A DNA stretch of 35,134 nt from Mesorhizobium erdmanii USDA 3471 (GTDB lineage Bacteria; Pseudomonadota; Alphaproteobacteria; Rhizobiales; Rhizobiaceae): the NCBI RefSeq assembly GCF_000472705.1, contig NZ_AXAE01000040.1:1-35134 (forward strand), in the 5' to 3' direction. Shown piece by piece: positions 16,028 through 23,245 of this stretch. Both the position numbers and the translations under genes were made by a program. The notes below the pieces were generated by a model that was not told where the DNA came from, made no database searches, and saw only the letters and a list, made by a program, of their open reading frames with translations. Numbering within the stretch: position 1 is the first letter of the stretch; each line of letters opens with the position of its first letter.

Positions 16028-16756
16028 ATGGCACAGAATATCTACGACCAGCCGGAATTCTTCGCGGGCTACAGCCAGCTTGGCCGGTCGGTCGAAGGCC
16101 TGGAAGGCGCTGCCGAATGGCCGGCATTGCGCGCGATGCTGCCTGATGTCGGCGGTTCGCGCATCGTCGATCTCGGCTGCGGCTTCGGCTGGTTCTGCCG
16201 CTGGGCGCATGAACACGGGGCAAGGCACGTCCTCGGGCTGGACCTGTCGGAGAAGATGCTGGCCCGGGCGAAGGCCGCCGGCCAGGACACCGGCATCGTC
16301 TATGAGCGGGCCGATCTCGACCGGCTCAGCTTGCCGCAAGGCGGGTTCGACCTCGCCTACAGCTCGCTTGCCCTGCATTACGTCGAGGACGTCGAGCGGC
16401 TGTACAGGACGGTGCATCAGGCGCTGTCGCCCGGCGGGCATTTCGTCTTCTCGACCGAACATCCGATCTACATGGCGCCGACCAGGCCCGGCTGGGTGAT
16501 CGATGCCGAAGGCCGCAGGACATGGCCTGTCGACCGCTATCTGGTGGAAGGCCCGCGCAAGACCGACTGGCTGGCCAAGGGTGTGGTGAAATATCACCGC
16601 ACCATCGGCACCACGCTCAACACACTGATCCGATCCGGCTTCGCGATCGAACATGTCGAGGAATTCCGTCCAACGGACGCCCAGATCGCGGCCCGACCGG
16701 ATCTGGCGGAAGAACTCGAGCGGCCGATGTTCCTGCTGGTGTCGGCCCGGCGATAG
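16028..16756 (+). CDS. Class I SAM-dependent methyltransferase
   Basis: The 242-residue protein has the SAM-binding motif I VDLGCGFG at 47-54, an acidic strand-2 end (LGLDLSEKML) and the motif DLAYSSLALHYVED at about 110. This is the UbiE/SmtA-like methyltransferase fold of pfam Methyltransf_11 type. The substrate is unknown; small molecules are more likely than nucleic acid. GAGACGAGGAAG precedes the ATG. It is downstream of the Lrp gene on the same strand with an 81-bp gap, so co-transcription is possible but unproven. Confidence 0.88.
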   Translation: MAQNIYDQPEFFAGYSQLGRSVEGLEGAAEWPALRAMLPDVGGSRIVDLGCGFGWFCRWAHEHGARHVLGLDLSEKMLARAKAAGQDTGIVYERADLDRLSLPQGGFDLAYSSLALHYVEDVERLYRTVHQALSPGGHFVFSTEHPIYMAPTRPGWVIDAEGRRTWPVDRYLVEGPRKTDWLAKGVVKYHRTIGTTLNTLIRSGFAIEHVEEFRPTDAQIAARPDLAEELERPMFLLVSARR

Positions 16757-16872
16757 GAACGGGCCGAACATTGCCGGAGGGTGGGCAACCAGTCCGGATT
16801 TTCAGTCGCCCGAGGCGCAATTCTGGGCTATTCAGGCGTTGACGCGCTTTCCCTCCGGACCAATCCCTCCCC

Positions 16873-17643
16873 ATGTCAGGCCCGCTTCTCGATCCGTGGT
16901 TCTACGCGGCCGCCATTCCGGCGGTCATTCTGGTCGGCCTGTCCAAGGGCGGGTTTGGCGGCGCTGTCGGTTTCGTCGGCGTGCCGCTGATGGCCCTGAC
17001 CATGCCGCCGGTGCAGGCGGCGGCCATCCTGCTGCCGATCCTGTGCCTGATGGACATCGTCTCGGTGTGGACGTGGTGGGGCGTGTATGACCGCAAGATG
17101 CTGGTCGACATGATGCCGGGCGCGGTCATCGGCATCGGCCTCGGCTGGCTGACGGCGGCACTGGTCACCGAGGAGGCGGTGCGGCTGATCGTCGGCGCCG
17201 TCGCCATCATCTTCGTGCTGCGCTGGCTCTATCTTCAGTTCCGCCACGGCTCCGACCATGCCGCCGAACCCAATCGGGTGGCTGCCGCAACATGGGGCAC
17301 GGTCGCCGGGTTCACCAGCTTCGTCGCGCATGTCGGCGGCCCGCCCTTCCAGGTCTATGCCTTGCCGATCCGCCTTGACCCCAAGGTGCTGTCGGGTACG
17401 GCCGCGATCTTCTTCGCCGCGACCAATGCCTTGAAGCTCATCCCCTATTTCGCGCTCGGCCAGTTCGACACTGCCAATCTGACGGCGTCGGCCGTGCTGA
17501 TGCCGCTGGCGCCGCTGTCGACCATCGCCGGCGCCTGGCTGGTGCGGCGCATGCGGCCTGAGATCTTCTATCCCTTCACCTACGCGACCGTGGCGGTCGT
17601 GGCGCTGAAGCTTTTGTGGGATGGTATTGCCGGCCTGCTATAA
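16873..17643 (+). CDS. TSUP family (TauE/SafE) sulfite/organic anion permease
   Basis: The 256-residue membrane protein has about eight hydrophobic helices in two halves. The start GPLLDPWFYAAAIPAVILVGLSKGGFGGAVGFVGVPLMAL carries the TSUP signature (SKGGFGG...GVPLMAL), and GFTSFVAHVGGPPFQVYALP opens the second half. Members move sulfite, sulfoacetate or related anions. The stop codon TAA lies inside the loop of a perfect hairpin that serves as terminator. The gene is convergent with the DUF2269 gene. No clear ribosome-binding site precedes the ATG. Confidence 0.88.
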   Translation: MSGPLLDPWFYAAAIPAVILVGLSKGGFGGAVGFVGVPLMALTMPPVQAAAILLPILCLMDIVSVWTWWGVYDRKMLVDMMPGAVIGIGLGWLTAALVTEEAVRLIVGAVAIIFVLRWLYLQFRHGSDHAAEPNRVAAATWGTVAGFTSFVAHVGGPPFQVYALPIRLDPKVLSGTAAIFFAATNALKLIPYFALGQFDTANLTASAVLMPLAPLSTIAGAWLVRRMRPEIFYPFTYATVAVVALKLLWDGIAGLL

Positions 17644-17654
17644 CAGGCCGGCAA
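17627..17654. terminator. Bidirectional hairpin between convergent genes
   Basis: TTGCCGGCCTG (17627-17637) and CAGGCCGGCAA (17644-17654) form a perfect 11-bp stem with loop CTATAA. The loop contains the stop codon of the TSUP gene. T-rich flanks are short on both strands, so termination strength is uncertain. It sits 22 bp from the DUF2269 stop codon. Confidence 0.7.
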
Positions 17655-17675
17655 CTTTGCTCTGCCGCCAAAGCG

Positions 17676-18227
17676 TCAGGCGGCGCTTTCCACCAGCCGG
17701 CGGCTGCCGCCGAAGGCCAGCGTGGCGCCAACCACAAGGACGAGCAACATGCCGGCGAGGATGCCGAAATCATGCGTGGTCGGCTTGAGCACCATGTCGG
17801 CGACGATTACCAGCATCACCGCATAGTCGAAGCGCGCCGCGCTCATCATGCGCTGGCCAATGGCAAGCACGGAAGGTGTCACGCCCTCCTTGGCGATCAT
17901 CGCGCCCATGCGCTCGCCAGTCGGCTTGAAGATGAACATGCCGATCGAGAATGTCGTGGCGTAGCCGACCAGGCCGATGATGATCCACAGGTCGGAGAAG
18001 CCGACCCAGAAGCCGCACATGATGAGGCCGAAGAGCAAGGTGAGCATCGACATCGGCGCGAAGAAATACCCGCCCAGCTGTCCGCTGGCACGCATCGCCT
18101 GCAGCTTGTCCTCGATATTGCCGGCGCGTTCGGCAAGCACGCCGAGCAGGAACAGCACGAAGCCGCCGCCGACCCACAAAGTGGCCGAGACGATGTGGAG
18201 AAATTTGACGATTGAGTACCAGTCCAT
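17676..18227 (-). CDS. DUF2269 family integral membrane protein
   Basis: The 183-residue protein starts MDWYSIVKFLHIVSATLWVGGG, the hallmark N-terminus of DUF2269 proteins (a histidine and WVGG in the first helix). Four or five further helices follow. Function is not established; the N-terminal histidine pattern resembles membrane haem or quinone proteins such as CopD-like proteins. It is divergent from a second small histidine-containing membrane protein across a 335-bp gap. Confidence 0.82.
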   Translation of the reverse strand: MDWYSIVKFLHIVSATLWVGGGFVLFLLGVLAERAGNIEDKLQAMRASGQLGGYFFAPMSMLTLLFGLIMCGFWVGFSDLWIIIGLVGYATTFSIGMFIFKPTGERMGAMIAKEGVTPSVLAIGQRMMSAARFDYAVMLVIVADMVLKPTTHDFGILAGMLLVLVVGATLAFGGSRRLVESAA

Positions 18228-18562
18228 TGGTTGCTCCCGAGGTGTTCGAGTAGGTTTGCGGTGGAGCGGGCCTGCGCCAGCCGCGATAGGAGCGGGCCTT
18301 TAGCGTGATGCGTGTTTCGGAACGATGTCGCGAAAAAACGGCTCTGTTTCGGCTGGTTTTTTGCCGTGCAAAACCTGCAACCAACGCAGATGCCCAGCTT
18401 CGTTCTCTGCTAATGTACAATGTGTCGGGAGGGTCGGCGTGACATCGTGCGGAAACACCGCCGATGCTGATGCGCCGAGGCCGGGAGCCCGGTGGCGACT
18501 GAAATCGCCTGACGATCAACCCATTCCCGAAAACGGGAAAAGGCAATTTCGAGGGGACAAGC
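18228..18562. other. 335-bp divergent intergenic region
   Basis: No coding sequence is convincing here. I see a direct repeat GGAGCGGGCCT (18263-18273 and 18289-18299) upstream of the DUF2269 gene. A hairpin TTCCCG-AAAA-CGGGAA lies at 18524-18539, 23 bp before the start of the downstream gene. GAGGGG sits just before that ATG. No FNR/FixK-type TTGAT-N4-ATCAA box is visible. Confidence 0.5.
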
Positions 18563-18943
18563 ATGCAAGGGGTAGCACGGAATTTCTTTACACTGGCCAT
18601 CATCTACGCGCTGTGCGGCATGGCGCTCGGCATCCACATGGCTATGAGCGAAGACCACGGCCAGATGCCGACTCACGCCCACACCATGGTGGCCGGCTGG
18701 CTGATGTCGGCGGTCTTTGCCTTCTTCTATCATCTGTTTCCGGCCGTCGGGCAAAAGATGATCGCCGTCGTTCATTTCTGGCTGACGGCGATCAGCGGGA
18801 TCGGGCTTATGATCGGCCTCTACGTGCTGCTTGCCGGCCATCCGGCAATCGAGCCGCTGCTGGGAATTGCTTCGATCGGCTTCTATGCAGGCATGCTGCT
18901 GTTTGCCTTCATCGCCCTGCCGGTGGTCTGGAAAAAGGCCTGA
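18563..18943 (+). CDS. Small four-helix histidine-rich membrane protein (oxidase subunit I-like fragment fold)
   Basis: The 126-residue protein has four membrane helices (about 8-26, 41-60, 68-90, 103-122). Histidines cluster at helix ends: H25, H38 and H40 in MPTHAHTMVAGWL, H57 in FFYHLFP, and H71. The HAHTMVAGW and YHLFP patterns resemble helices of haem-copper oxidase subunit I or NnrS-like proteins, but the protein is far too short for an oxidase. A haem- or metal-binding accessory role is an inference. A strong GAGGGGAC site precedes the ATG. Confidence 0.75.
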   Translation: MQGVARNFFTLAIIYALCGMALGIHMAMSEDHGQMPTHAHTMVAGWLMSAVFAFFYHLFPAVGQKMIAVVHFWLTAISGIGLMIGLYVLLAGHPAIEPLLGIASIGFYAGMLLFAFIALPVVWKKA

Positions 18944-19022
18944 CCCGGGTGCCGAGAGGGCTCCTGGGACTGTGCTGTTACGGCACAGGAATCGGGCGTT
19001 CGGCTAAAAAACATCGGTGCCG

Positions 19023-19037
19023 TTAAAGGTTCATTAA
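19023..19037 (+). promoter_or_regulatory. Perfect CtrA box (TTAA-N7-TTAA) before the putative sRNA
   Basis: TTAA (19023-19026), seven bases, TTAA (19034-19037) matches the full alphaproteobacterial CtrA consensus. A TACTAT -10-like hexamer follows at 19052-19057, which would put a start near 19064 and the box centre near -34. This is the position from which CtrA activates class II-type promoters. Confidence 0.65.
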
Positions 19038-19063
19038 GCTTTACAGGTGTTTACTATGCGCAT

Positions 19064-19159
19064 CCAGTGATCTGGATTCTTACCGAGTGGTTGGAGCCAC
19101 TTTGTTTGACGCCTCCCTGTTAAACTCCTGAGAGCCGCCTTATCCGCGGCTCTTTTTTT
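19064..19159 (+). ncRNA. Putative trans-acting small RNA ending in a Rho-independent terminator
   Basis: This gap has no reading frame with a ribosome site, but has a promoter-like block and a strong terminator. Predicted stems are CCAG/CTGG (19064-19075; DNA arms ATCCAG/CTGGAT), AGTGG/CCACT (19086-19101) and the terminator stem (19131-19153). Between them lies a single-stranded CU-rich stretch containing CCTCCC at 19112-19117, able to pair with Shine-Dalgarno sequences. This architecture, ~80-95 nt with a seven-T tail, recalls rhizobial sRNAs of the alpha-r8 (MmgR/'suhB RNA') kind; that link is from memory and unverified. A leader or attenuator for rcdA is the alternative. Confidence 0.55.
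19131..19159 (+). terminator. Rho-independent terminator of the putative sRNA
   Basis: AGAGCCGC (19131-19138), loop CTTATCC and GCGGCTCT (19146-19153) form a perfect 8-bp stem ending in seven T (19153-19159). It lies 188 bp after the preceding gene, so it is unlikely to serve that gene alone. Confidence 0.85.
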
Positions 19160-19197
19160 GTCCGCATTCCGGTGGCAAGCCGGGCGCCGGTCCGCTG

Positions 19198-19212
19198 TTA
19201 ACCTTCTGTTAA
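19198..19212 (+). promoter_or_regulatory. Perfect CtrA box (TTAA-N7-TTAA) before the rcdA-like gene
   Basis: TTAA (19198-19201), CCTTCTG, TTAA (19209-19212) is a full CtrA consensus site 115 bp before the rcdA-like start codon and after the sRNA terminator. It can only serve the downstream gene. A TATAGG hexamer at 19263-19268 is a possible -10, though it is far for a -35-centred site. Confidence 0.65.
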
Positions 19213-19326
19213 ACATGTGCTTGCCTTCACCCCCGGCGAGGCGCATTTTCGAGCTTCAGTCATATAGGGTGCCGGGTGTATCGGCAGTGAGCCGAATCGG
19301 CCGGTTGCAAGTGCAGGGGCGTATCA

Positions 19327-19860
19327 ATGAACGAGCCTTCGAAGGGCAGTGCGAAAACCGTCAAGCTGGCGGAGCGTCGGGTTTTTTCGCACTCCTTCAA
19401 ACCGCTTTACCAGGAGGGTATGGGGCTGGTCGAACAGGCGGCTGAATATCTCGACGGCAAGGGTCGCGCCGAGGCCAAGAAACTGTCGCGGCTGGCAGCC
19501 ACGCTCTACGCGGCCGAATCGATGCGGCTGACGACCAGGCTGATGCAGGTTGCTTCCTGGCTGCTTTTGCAGCGCGCGGCCAATTCCGGCGAGATGACCC
19601 GCGACCAGGTGGCGTCGGAAAAGTCCAAGGTGCGCCTCGACACAGCGTCCGCGCATGACGAAGCCGCCGGCTGGGCCGAGTTGCCCGAGGATTTCCTCGA
19701 CCTCGTCAACCGCTCGCTGCGCCTGCAGGCGCTGGTGCGTCGCATGGACGACGAGATCTACGGTGCCGGCGCCGTGGTCGACATGCAGCCCGTGAGCCGC
19801 CGGCTCAATCCGGTCTCCGACCAGATCAGCCTGCTGAATACCGCGTTCGCCCGCAATTAG
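19327..19860 (+). CDS. rcdA: DUF1465 protein, homologue of the CtrA-degradation adaptor RcdA
   Basis: The 177-residue, mostly helical protein contains RVFSHSFKPLYQEGMGLVEQ, LSRLAATLYAAESMRLTTRLMQVASWLLLQRA and LPEDFLDLVNRSLRLQALVRRMD, the DUF1465 pattern. The characterised member is Caulobacter RcdA, which with CpdR and PopA delivers CtrA to the ClpXP protease; the rhizobial counterpart is also tied to CtrA turnover. Length is close to RcdA. The C-terminus (after about 150) is proline/asparagine-rich and disordered-looking. A CtrA box lies upstream, suggesting feedback control. Identification of the domain is firm; exact function in this strain is inferred. Confidence 0.82.
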   Translation: MNEPSKGSAKTVKLAERRVFSHSFKPLYQEGMGLVEQAAEYLDGKGRAEAKKLSRLAATLYAAESMRLTTRLMQVASWLLLQRAANSGEMTRDQVASEKSKVRLDTASAHDEAAGWAELPEDFLDLVNRSLRLQALVRRMDDEIYGAGAVVDMQPVSRRLNPVSDQISLLNTAFARN

Positions 19861-19954
19861 GCAGCTTCGGAATATTCCGTCCCGATAGGCTGCCGTTTCC
19901 GGTTTGTTCACATTTCGCTGGCATCGCTGTCCGCCCAGGGGGTAGGGTGACAGG

Positions 19955-20467
19955 ATGGGGGACACGATTCGCATCATTGGCATCGATCCGGGGCTCAGGC
20001 GCACCGGCTGGGGCATCGTCGAAAGCCTCGGCAATTCCTTGCGCTTCGTCGCGTCCGGCACCGTACGTTCCGAAGACAAGGCGGCGCTGGCAACGCGGCT
20101 GTGCCAATTGCATGATGGGCTTGCCGAAGTCCTGCATGCGGCAATGCCGCATGAGGCCGCCGTCGAGCAGACCTTCGTCAACAAGGATGCGGTAGCGACG
20201 CTGAAGCTCGGCCAGGCGCGCGGCATCGCGATGCTGGTGCCGGCGCGCGCCGGCCTGGTCGTCGCCGAATACGCGCCCAACGCGGTGAAGAAGGCCGTCA
20301 TCGGCGTTGGCCATGGCGACAAGAAACAGATCCACATGATGGTGAAGGTGCTGCTGCCAAAAGCCATTTTCGATACCGAACATGCCGCCGATGCGCTGGC
20401 CATCGCGATCTGCCATGCGCATCACCGGCAGAGCGCTGCCTATCGGATGGCGGCATTGGCGTCATGA
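19955..20467 (+). CDS. ruvC: Holliday junction resolvase RuvC
   Basis: The 170-residue endonuclease begins MGDTIRIIGIDPGLRRTGWG with catalytic D11. E71 lies in VEQTFVNKDAVATLKLGQARG and the H143/D146 pair in EHAADALAIAICH. It cuts Holliday junctions symmetrically together with the RuvAB motor. It is first of the ruvCAB cluster, and its stop is 13 bp before ruvA. Confidence 0.97.
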   Translation: MGDTIRIIGIDPGLRRTGWGIVESLGNSLRFVASGTVRSEDKAALATRLCQLHDGLAEVLHAAMPHEAAVEQTFVNKDAVATLKLGQARGIAMLVPARAGLVVAEYAPNAVKKAVIGVGHGDKKQIHMMVKVLLPKAIFDTEHAADALAIAICHAHHRQSAAYRMAALAS

Positions 20468-20480
20468 GGGGCTGTCGGAA

Positions 20481-21101
20481 ATGATCGGCAAACTCAAGGG
20501 TACGCTCGACGAGATCGACGAGGATCACTGCCTCGTCGATATCCACGGCGTCGGTTATGTCGCCTATTGCTCGGCGCGCACGCTGGCCGCACTCCCTTCA
20601 CCCGGCGAGGCGGTGGTGCTGTTCATCGAGACCTATGTGCGCGAGGACATGATCCGGCTCTACGGGTTCCAGTCGGCGCTGGAGCGTGAATGGTTCCGGC
20701 TGTTGATGAGCAATGTGCAGGGAGTCGGCGCCAAGGTGGCGCTGGCCATCCTGTCGACGCTGGCGCCGGCCGACCTCGCCAATGCGATAGCGCTGCGCGA
20801 CATCGCCATGGTCTCGCGCGCGCCGGGCGTCGGCAAGAAAGTGGCCGAGCGCATCGTCACCGAGTTGAAGAACAAGGCGCCGGCCTATGCGGGTTCGGCC
20901 TCCGGTACGATCGGGCTGAAGCAGGAGCTTGGCGAAGGCGTGGCAGCCGCGCCGATCACCGACGCCGTCTCGGCGCTGGTCAATCTCGGCTATTCACGCG
21001 ATACCGCCGCCAATGCGGTTGCGGCGGCGCTGAAGACGGCGGGCGAGGACGCGGATGCCTCGAAGCTGATCCGCTTCGGGTTGAAGGAACTGGCGCGGTG
21101 A
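20481..21101 (+). CDS. ruvA: Holliday junction DNA helicase subunit RuvA
   Basis: The 206-residue protein starts at 20481 (MIGKLKGTLDEIDEDHCLVD). The longer frame from 20382 overlaps ruvC and is not used. Domain I is an OB fold (1-62). Domain II carries two helix-hairpin-helix motifs, NVQGVGAKVALAIL and RAPGVGKKVAERIV. Domain III, which contacts RuvB, ends with GLKELAR. RuvA tetramers clamp the junction and load the RuvB motor. Confidence 0.97.
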   Translation: MIGKLKGTLDEIDEDHCLVDIHGVGYVAYCSARTLAALPSPGEAVVLFIETYVREDMIRLYGFQSALEREWFRLLMSNVQGVGAKVALAILSTLAPADLANAIALRDIAMVSRAPGVGKKVAERIVTELKNKAPAYAGSASGTIGLKQELGEGVAAAPITDAVSALVNLGYSRDTAANAVAAALKTAGEDADASKLIRFGLKELAR

Positions 21102-21144
21102 GGGCTCGCTTGCCCGGTTCCTTGCCATATGCAAGGAAGACAGC

Positions 21145-22182
21145 ATGAGCCTGTCGCCCCGCCTCATTGCTCCCGAAAAACGCGGCGAGGATGCCGAGCA
21201 GACCTTGCGGCCGCAGACGCTCGACGATTTCGTCGGCCAGGCGGCGGTGCGGGCCAATCTCAAAGTGTTCATCGAGGCCGCCAATGGCCGCAACGAGGCG
21301 CTCGACCATGTGCTGTTCGTCGGGCCGCCGGGGCTGGGCAAGACGACGCTGGCGCAGATCATGGCGCGTGAACTCGGCGTCAATTTCCGCTCGACCTCAG
21401 GCCCGGTCATCGCCAAGGCCGGCGACCTCGCCGCACTGCTCACCAATCTCGAAGAAGGCGATGTGCTGTTCATCGACGAGATTCACCGGTTGAGCCCGGC
21501 GGTGGAGGAAATCCTCTATCCGGCGATGGAGGATTTCCAGCTCGACCTGATCATCGGCGAGGGACCGGCGGCGCGTTCGGTCAAGATCGATCTTGCGCGC
21601 TTTACCCTCGTCGCCGCCACCACGCGGCTTGGCCTGCTCACCAATCCGCTGCGAGACCGTTTCGGCATTCCCGTGCGGCTCAATTTCTACACCGTCGAGG
21701 AACTGGAGCAGATCGTGCGCCGCGGCGCCCGCATCCTGCAAATGCCGCTCGGCGACGACGGCGCGCTGGAGATCGCGCGGCGCGCGCGCGGTACGCCGCG
21801 CATCGCCGGCCGGCTGTTGCGACGTGTGCGCGATTTCGCCTCGGTCGCGGGCGACGGCCATGTCAACCGCCAGGTCGCCGACGAGGCACTTACCCGGCTT
21901 GAGGTCGATGCGCTCGGCCTCGACGCGCTCGACCGCCGGTATCTTTCAATGATCGCGCGCAATTTCGGCGGCGGGCCGGTCGGCATCGAGACGATCGCCG
22001 CCGGCCTCTCGGAACCGCGTGACGCCATCGAGGACATCATCGAGCCCTATCTGATCCAGCAGGGGTTCATCCAGCGCACGCCGCGCGGCCGCATGCTGAC
22101 GGCCAATGCCTGGCGCCATCTCGGCCTCGATGCGCCCAAGGACCTGGCGCAGCAGCAGATCAACCTGTTCCAGGAGGAATAG
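21145..22182 (+). CDS. ruvB: Holliday junction branch migration ATPase RuvB
   Basis: The 345-residue AAA+ motor has Walker A GPPGLGKT at 60-67, Walker B with DEIH at 111-114, the sensor-1/arginine-finger region AATTRLGLLTNPLRDRFGI and a C-terminal winged-helix DNA-binding domain (about 265-345, including QQGFIQRTPRGR). It drives branch migration at RuvA-bound junctions. AAGGAAG lies ahead of the ATG. It is last of ruvCAB; the following gap has no clear terminator. Confidence 0.97.
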   Translation: MSLSPRLIAPEKRGEDAEQTLRPQTLDDFVGQAAVRANLKVFIEAANGRNEALDHVLFVGPPGLGKTTLAQIMARELGVNFRSTSGPVIAKAGDLAALLTNLEEGDVLFIDEIHRLSPAVEEILYPAMEDFQLDLIIGEGPAARSVKIDLARFTLVAATTRLGLLTNPLRDRFGIPVRLNFYTVEELEQIVRRGARILQMPLGDDGALEIARRARGTPRIAGRLLRRVRDFASVAGDGHVNRQVADEALTRLEVDALGLDALDRRYLSMIARNFGGGPVGIETIAAGLSEPRDAIEDIIEPYLIQQGFIQRTPRGRMLTANAWRHLGLDAPKDLAQQQINLFQEE

Positions 22183-22343
22183 CCGCTGGAGCGATCAGGC
22201 GCGGGTTCCGAACCGGTGATCAAGCATCAGTGAACGGGCCTGCGCAAAATCTACTCGTCTTTGCCGATTTGCCGGCGCAATCGTGGACTTTATCGGCGCT
22301 GTCTCGTGGCATGCCGCCGCGATCCATGGGCCGGGGCCATAGA

Positions 22344-23240
22344 ATGATAACCAGACGCGGGTTCCTGCGCTTTATCGGCGGGTCGTTCCTGACGGCCGCC
22401 GCGCTCGGCGCCTATGCGGTCGGCATCGAGCCGATGCTTTTGACGCATGTGAAGCGCTACGCATTGACGCCGCCGCACTGGCCCGATGGCCTGAAGCTGC
22501 GCGTCGTGGCCCTTGCCGACATTCATGCCTGCCGGCCCTGGATGACACCGGACCGGATTGCCGCGCTTGTCCAGGACGCGAATGCGCTGCAACCGGACGT
22601 GATCGTGCTGCTTGGCGATTATATCTCCGGCATGCCCATGGTGACGGGGCCGGTGACGCCATCGCAATGGGCATCGGCCCTGTCGGGCCTCAAGGCGCCG
22701 CTCGGCGTGCTGTCGATCCTCGGCAATCACGACTGGTGGCACGACGGCTTCGCGCAGCGGGCCGGAGCCGGCCCGACAATCGCGCGCAAGGCCTTGGAGA
22801 AGGTCGGCATCTCGGTGCTGGAGAACGATGTCGTGCGCCTTGAGAAGGATGGCCACGGCGTGTGGATCGCCGGGCTGGCCGACCAACAGGCCCTGCTGCC
22901 GACCGCGGAACGTCCCGGATTGACGGGGCTGGATGATCTCGACGGCACGCTGGCAAAGGTCGGCGACACCGCACCTGTCATCCTGCTCGCCCATGAGCCC
23001 GACATTTTCGCCACCGTGCCGCGGCGGGTCTCGCTGACCCTGTCCGGCCACACCCATGGCGGGCAGGTGCGGCTGTTCGGCTATTCGCCCGTCGTGCCGT
23101 CGCGCTACGGCAATCGTTACGCCTATGGCCATGTCGTCGAGAACGACCGTAATCTGATCGTCTCAGGCGGGCTCGGCTTCAGCATCATGCCGGTGCGTTT
23201 CGGCATGCGGCCGGAGATCCTGCAGATCGATCTCGGTTGA
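22344..23240 (+). CDS. Tat-exported calcineurin-like metallophosphoesterase
   Basis: The start at 22344 (MITRRGFLRFIGGSFLTAAALG) provides a twin-arginine signal TRRGFLRF; the frame is open to 22230 but lacks a ribosome site. This gives 298 residues. The phosphoesterase metal motifs are in order: D59/H61 (ALADIHA), GDYI with D92, GNHD at 127-130, then H in LLAHEPDIF and the final GHTHGGQ. Homologues such as YkuE/YaeI-type enzymes act outside the cytoplasm on nucleotides or phospholipids. Tat export suggests folding with metals before transport. It is convergent with the GH5 gene, only 5 bp apart. Confidence 0.9.
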   Translation: MITRRGFLRFIGGSFLTAAALGAYAVGIEPMLLTHVKRYALTPPHWPDGLKLRVVALADIHACRPWMTPDRIAALVQDANALQPDVIVLLGDYISGMPMVTGPVTPSQWASALSGLKAPLGVLSILGNHDWWHDGFAQRAGAGPTIARKALEKVGISVLENDVVRLEKDGHGVWIAGLADQQALLPTAERPGLTGLDDLDGTLAKVGDTAPVILLAHEPDIFATVPRRVSLTLSGHTHGGQVRLFGYSPVVPSRYGNRYAYGHVVENDRNLIVSGGLGFSIMPVRFGMRPEILQIDLG

Positions 23241-23245
23241 TTGCT

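Noticed and set aside
18325..19026. 233-codon plus-strand frame overlapping the small membrane protein gene
   Set aside because: It overlaps the better-supported gene at 18563 in another frame, lacks a ribosome site and has no domain or membrane pattern.
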